DNA of 64,000 nucleotides from Proteles cristata cristata. Lineage: Eukaryota > Chordata > Mammalia > Carnivora > Hyaenidae. Where the stretch lies: NCBI GenBank assembly GCA_017311185.1, contig JAESUZ010000338.1, positions 62,001 to 126,000 on the forward strand. Reading direction: 5' to 3'. This document shows, piece after piece, positions 61,111-64,000 of this stretch; within the stretch, counting starts at the first letter, position 1, and each line of letters opens with the position of its first letter. Under the pieces are notes generated by a model. That model did no database searches and was not told the DNA's origin. It was given only the letters and a program-made list of their open reading frames with translations. The translations under genes and the position numbers were made by a program.

Positions 61111-63339
61111 ATATACAGATACATTTATTTATCAATGAAAAGTTTCAGCATTAAAGAAAGCAGAGATACAGCACTAACAATGAAGAAAAAGGACTCACTT
61201 TCAAAAATAAAATGCACTAATGGCAACAGAGGTAAGTTTTAGGGAACATCTACTTTGTATTCAATAAAATTCAAGAAAACATGGATCTGTGAAACAAAGG
61301 TGAGAGCGGAAATCGTAATGTAATAAAAAACAAACATATTGAGACAGGAAAAGAAATTTAAAAGAAACATGACAATATAAAGACTATATAAACTTTTTTT
61401 TTTTAAAAAAGTAAATGGTGACCAACTTCTTAGATGCCCAGCTCCTATTTGGACTGGCACCCATCAAATACAAACCATAGCTGTTCCTGTCACATAGCTG
61501 TTTATGCAGCTGCCATGCAAACCTTAGAAAATTCCAAATGTCCTTATTTTCAAATATTGTTGAGCTATAAGACAACAGTCAGGTGGGTGTTTCTCCACCG
61601 GCCCCCTCTAAACCCTCTCCTATCCTTCTTGGAATATGATGCCCTGTGCTTCCCTACCTACCACCTGAAACTGTTGCTTTGTGAATGGAAGAATTTCAAA
61701 TTAGCTCTTTCACCACTGCCACCAACTAGTCTCAAAAATCAAAAAATGTCCTGAAGTTTCTGGAAATAAGGAGACATTCTTGCCTATTTTCCATCACAAT
61801 ACAGGTTTTCCCTAGATTTGAATCCATCTTAAGAAGGGTTGTCTAAAAATAGCCAAGATCTCTCATACCCATGTTATAAAGTATTTTTGTTAACCTTGGA
61901 GAAGACTGACTAAGGCAGGAAGCCTCGGAAGCCCTCCTTTGTTTTCCTAGTGAAATTTGTCTGGATGTTTTTCCGTATGGATTCATTTCACCTAAAAGCC
62001 AATGTCGCAAAGGACCAATCCCATGGTGAGCTTTACTCCATATAACTAGCTATTTAATATTATTCATAAGAAATTTTGGTCCAGGCACCTAAAGGAAGGG
62101 AGGGAGAGAGAAAGTTGAGGGAAGGAAAGGGAAATCTACAACAATACCAATAATGAAGTTTCTCTTCTGAGTGAATGTTCATAGTTTCCAGCACTGCATT
62201 TATTTCTGTCACCGTGGCTGCCAGATAATAGTTCCAATATAGAAGTGCAACACCATTTTAGGACTAGCTTATGCTTTCAAACTTTGGCAACATGCCCTTC
62301 TGTTATGAAAGTGTATAATTTTTTTGTGGATGAACCATGCATCTTTACGCGAGTCCTCCATTTCTCCCCAGAAGCTGCTTTCTATAGGCTTCCCGCTACA
62401 AGGCATATGATGAAATGCTGTGTTACTTCAGCTTTCTGTGCCCTCAAGCCCAGACCAAATCCTGGATGCTGAGTTACCTTGACACCATGCCATTATTTGA
62501 AATTCATACAAGCATGAGGAGAGAGGAACTAAGTGAGGAAAGGCCGAATGCTGTACTTTTTAATTTTGAAGGCTGTTGGAATGGAAATTTTTTTCCATAA
62601 AAGTAATTTCCAGGACCAATGGGGTTGATTTTATAAGGCAACAACATTTTGACTCAACTTCATAACCCAAAAATTGCCCTACAATGGACTAGGCACTCAC
62701 TATTCCCCACCCAAGTGAGGTCCTAAAAACCCTCCAATACTATGCTTTGAAAGCACCTATATTCATTGGGTTTTAGACACTAGTATAATGAAGTCACCAG
62801 AAAAGCCTACCAAGCAGAAAGAAACTGGAATAAAAAGCCAGGAAACACGTTTTCTTATTATCTGTCCTTCCTGCCCCACGTTACTCCCTTTGAGAATGGA
62901 TAAGCAGCAACGAAAATGCCAGTGCGGCCAAGGATGGCTGTCATCTCAGACAGGCTTTGTTTAGTTTGAAAGAATGTAAAGGGGAACTGGATCTTTTAAA
63001 AACACTTCCCGTACAGATTCCAGTGAATTCTGAGTCCTAAAAACCCTTTTGAATAAAACACTCAGTGTTTCAGTTCATCACATCCGTGTATTTGTAAGGC
63101 AAAAACATCTCTGTGTACTTTTCACACCACCTGTTTCCTCCATGTCACTCCCATCCCAGCCACTTACCTAAATGCCATAGGAAGTAAATTAAAACAATTC
63201 CTCCAAAACAATCTTAAAATGGGGTACTCTAAGTGACCCTCAGACTTATGTTTTAATGTCATCTGCCAATGCCGGCTGAGTGTTTTTCTGGTGACTTGTT
63301 TGTTTTTATAATTAACTAGGATGATTGCACATGAAACAC

Positions 63340-63810
63340 TCATTCAGCATTTGCTGGGTGCTTTCTGTATGCAGGCACTGTGGCAGGCTCTATCAATCCA
63401 AAGGAGAAAATGCAGCACTTTCCCTTAAGAGGGAAGATGGAGAGCTAATAGGCCCCTACCATGAAGCATGGCAAGCATGATCACTGAGGTGACAAAGGTG
63501 CTAAGAAAGCAAAGAGAGAAATGTACAAATAACGAGGCACTCACTTGAGGAGGTGACATCAGAGCCACTGGAAGCCAGAGAGGCATCAGCCAGGCAAGCA
63601 AGATGGGATAAAAAAAATTGGCAAACTGTAGACTAAGGGAGCAGACTAAGTCTAATGGACTAAGACTGTGGTCCATTCAGAGAATTCCATAGGTACCTGG
63701 AATGTAGGGGTATGTGAGGAGATAAAACTTTAGAAGGCAGAAAGAAGCCAGACCCCGGTGGGCTTATCGTGCCAAAGTTAAAGAAATGTAATTTTCTCCT
63801 GGAGATAATG
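63340..63810 (-). repeat. L2-like remnant (weak)
   Basis: CATTTGCTGGGTGCTTTCTG-TATGCAGGCACTG at the left, then gain/loss text such as AAGCCAGACCCCGGTGGGCT. Could also be a MIR next to an L2. Confidence 0.45.
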
Positions 63811-63837
63811 TGGATTCCCCTGGAGAAATTTTATTTA

Positions 63838-64000
63838 TTTTTTTAATTTTTTTTTTAAATATTTTTATTTATTTCTAGGAGAGAGAGAGACAGCGTGAGC
63901 AGGGAAGGGTCAGAGAGAGAGGGAGATACAGACTCTGAAACAGGCTCCAGGCTCTGAGCTGGCAGTCAGCACAGTGCCTGACCCGGGGCTCGAACCCACG
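63838..64000 (-). mobile_element. SINEC SINE, cut by window end
   Basis: Reverse element of the young type (GGAGAGAGAGAGACAGCGTG, GCTGGCAGTCAGCACAG). The head lies beyond the window. Confidence 0.94.

Larger units (their letters stand above)
57321..64000 (-). other. PDE1C intron upstream of exon 1 of this list (partial)
   Basis: At least 6.7 kb of intron. It contains a MIR-like remnant (about 58215-58350), an old L1 3' UTR (58395-58733), a (TATA/CATA)n tract (61026-61110) and an L2-like stretch (about 63340-63800). A SINE is cut by the window end. I searched for the known upstream PDE1 coding exons and saw none. Confidence 0.75.

Noticed and set aside
83..64000. tRNA-like A- and B-box sequences (GGTGGCTCAG and GGTTCGAGCCCC) at 26 places
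   Set aside because: They are the heads of tRNA-Lys-derived SINEs, followed by CT-rich bodies and A-tails. They lack a full cloverleaf and a proper acceptor stem, so they are not tRNA genes.
57321..64000. Search for the isoform-specific 5' coding exons and a PDE1C promoter
   Set aside because: No reverse-strand match to the calmodulin-site exon, no CpG island and no initiation context were seen. The stretch reads as ordinary intron.
1..64000. A novel defence, toxin, biosynthetic or mobile system
   Set aside because: All coding signal is explained by PDE1C exons and retroelement relics. The remainder is noncoding intron, and I found no gene cluster.

Overview
This is a mammalian nuclear genome window, almost certainly from a felid or a close feliform carnivore. 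The window is dense in tRNA-Lys-derived carnivore SINEs whose tRNA-like head, CATGATCTCACGGTTC-type B-box region and GGGCTCTGTGCTGAC-type body match the cat SINEC_Fc pattern and not the canid one. It also carries copies of a carnivore L1 family. No prokaryotic, plasmid or viral gene cluster is present.

The only host gene I can support is PDE1C, the Ca2+/calmodulin-stimulated 3',5'-cyclic nucleotide phosphodiesterase 1C, on the minus strand. I placed twelve coding exons: 57207-57320, 54469-54651, 53465-53531, 48471-48587, 46161-46301, 34642-34742, 32015-32143, 29990-30091, 29302-29422, 18092-18173, 14620-14740 and 12746-12921. All exon/intron borders are GT-AG, and all eleven junctions keep one open reading frame of 484 whole codons (1454 nt). 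The exons run from the calmodulin-regulated N-terminal region through the complete HD-type catalytic domain to the start of the C-terminal tail. The first coding exon(s) lie above 64000, and the last C-terminal exon(s) lie below position 1 of the window.

Everything else is intron. Layout by coordinate: 1-12745 is intron 12 (partial) with a full-length but dead L1 at 3631-10571. Positions 12746-18173 hold exons 12 to 10 and two introns with L2, MIR and hAT relics. Positions 18174-29301 are intron 9, with two 5'-truncated L1 copies, an MLT1-like LTR relic and several SINEs. Positions 29302-34742 are a compact cluster of exons 9 to 6. Positions 34743-46160 are intron 5, with many SINEs, MaLR-type LTR relics, an L2 and a long purine tract. 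Positions 46161-57320 carry exons 5 to 1, and 57321-64000 is the intron upstream of exon 1 of this list.

The most notable points are structural. A young L1 sits 46 nt upstream of the exon 10 acceptor, and its target-site duplication preserves a candidate branch point. Two nearly identical L1 3' parts in direct orientation flank exons 10-12. A SINE tail lies within 40 nt of the exon 12 donor. A (UG)27 tract lies just downstream of exon 9 in the transcript. I found no previously undescribed biological system. Exons here are numbered from the first one visible in the window, not from the full gene.
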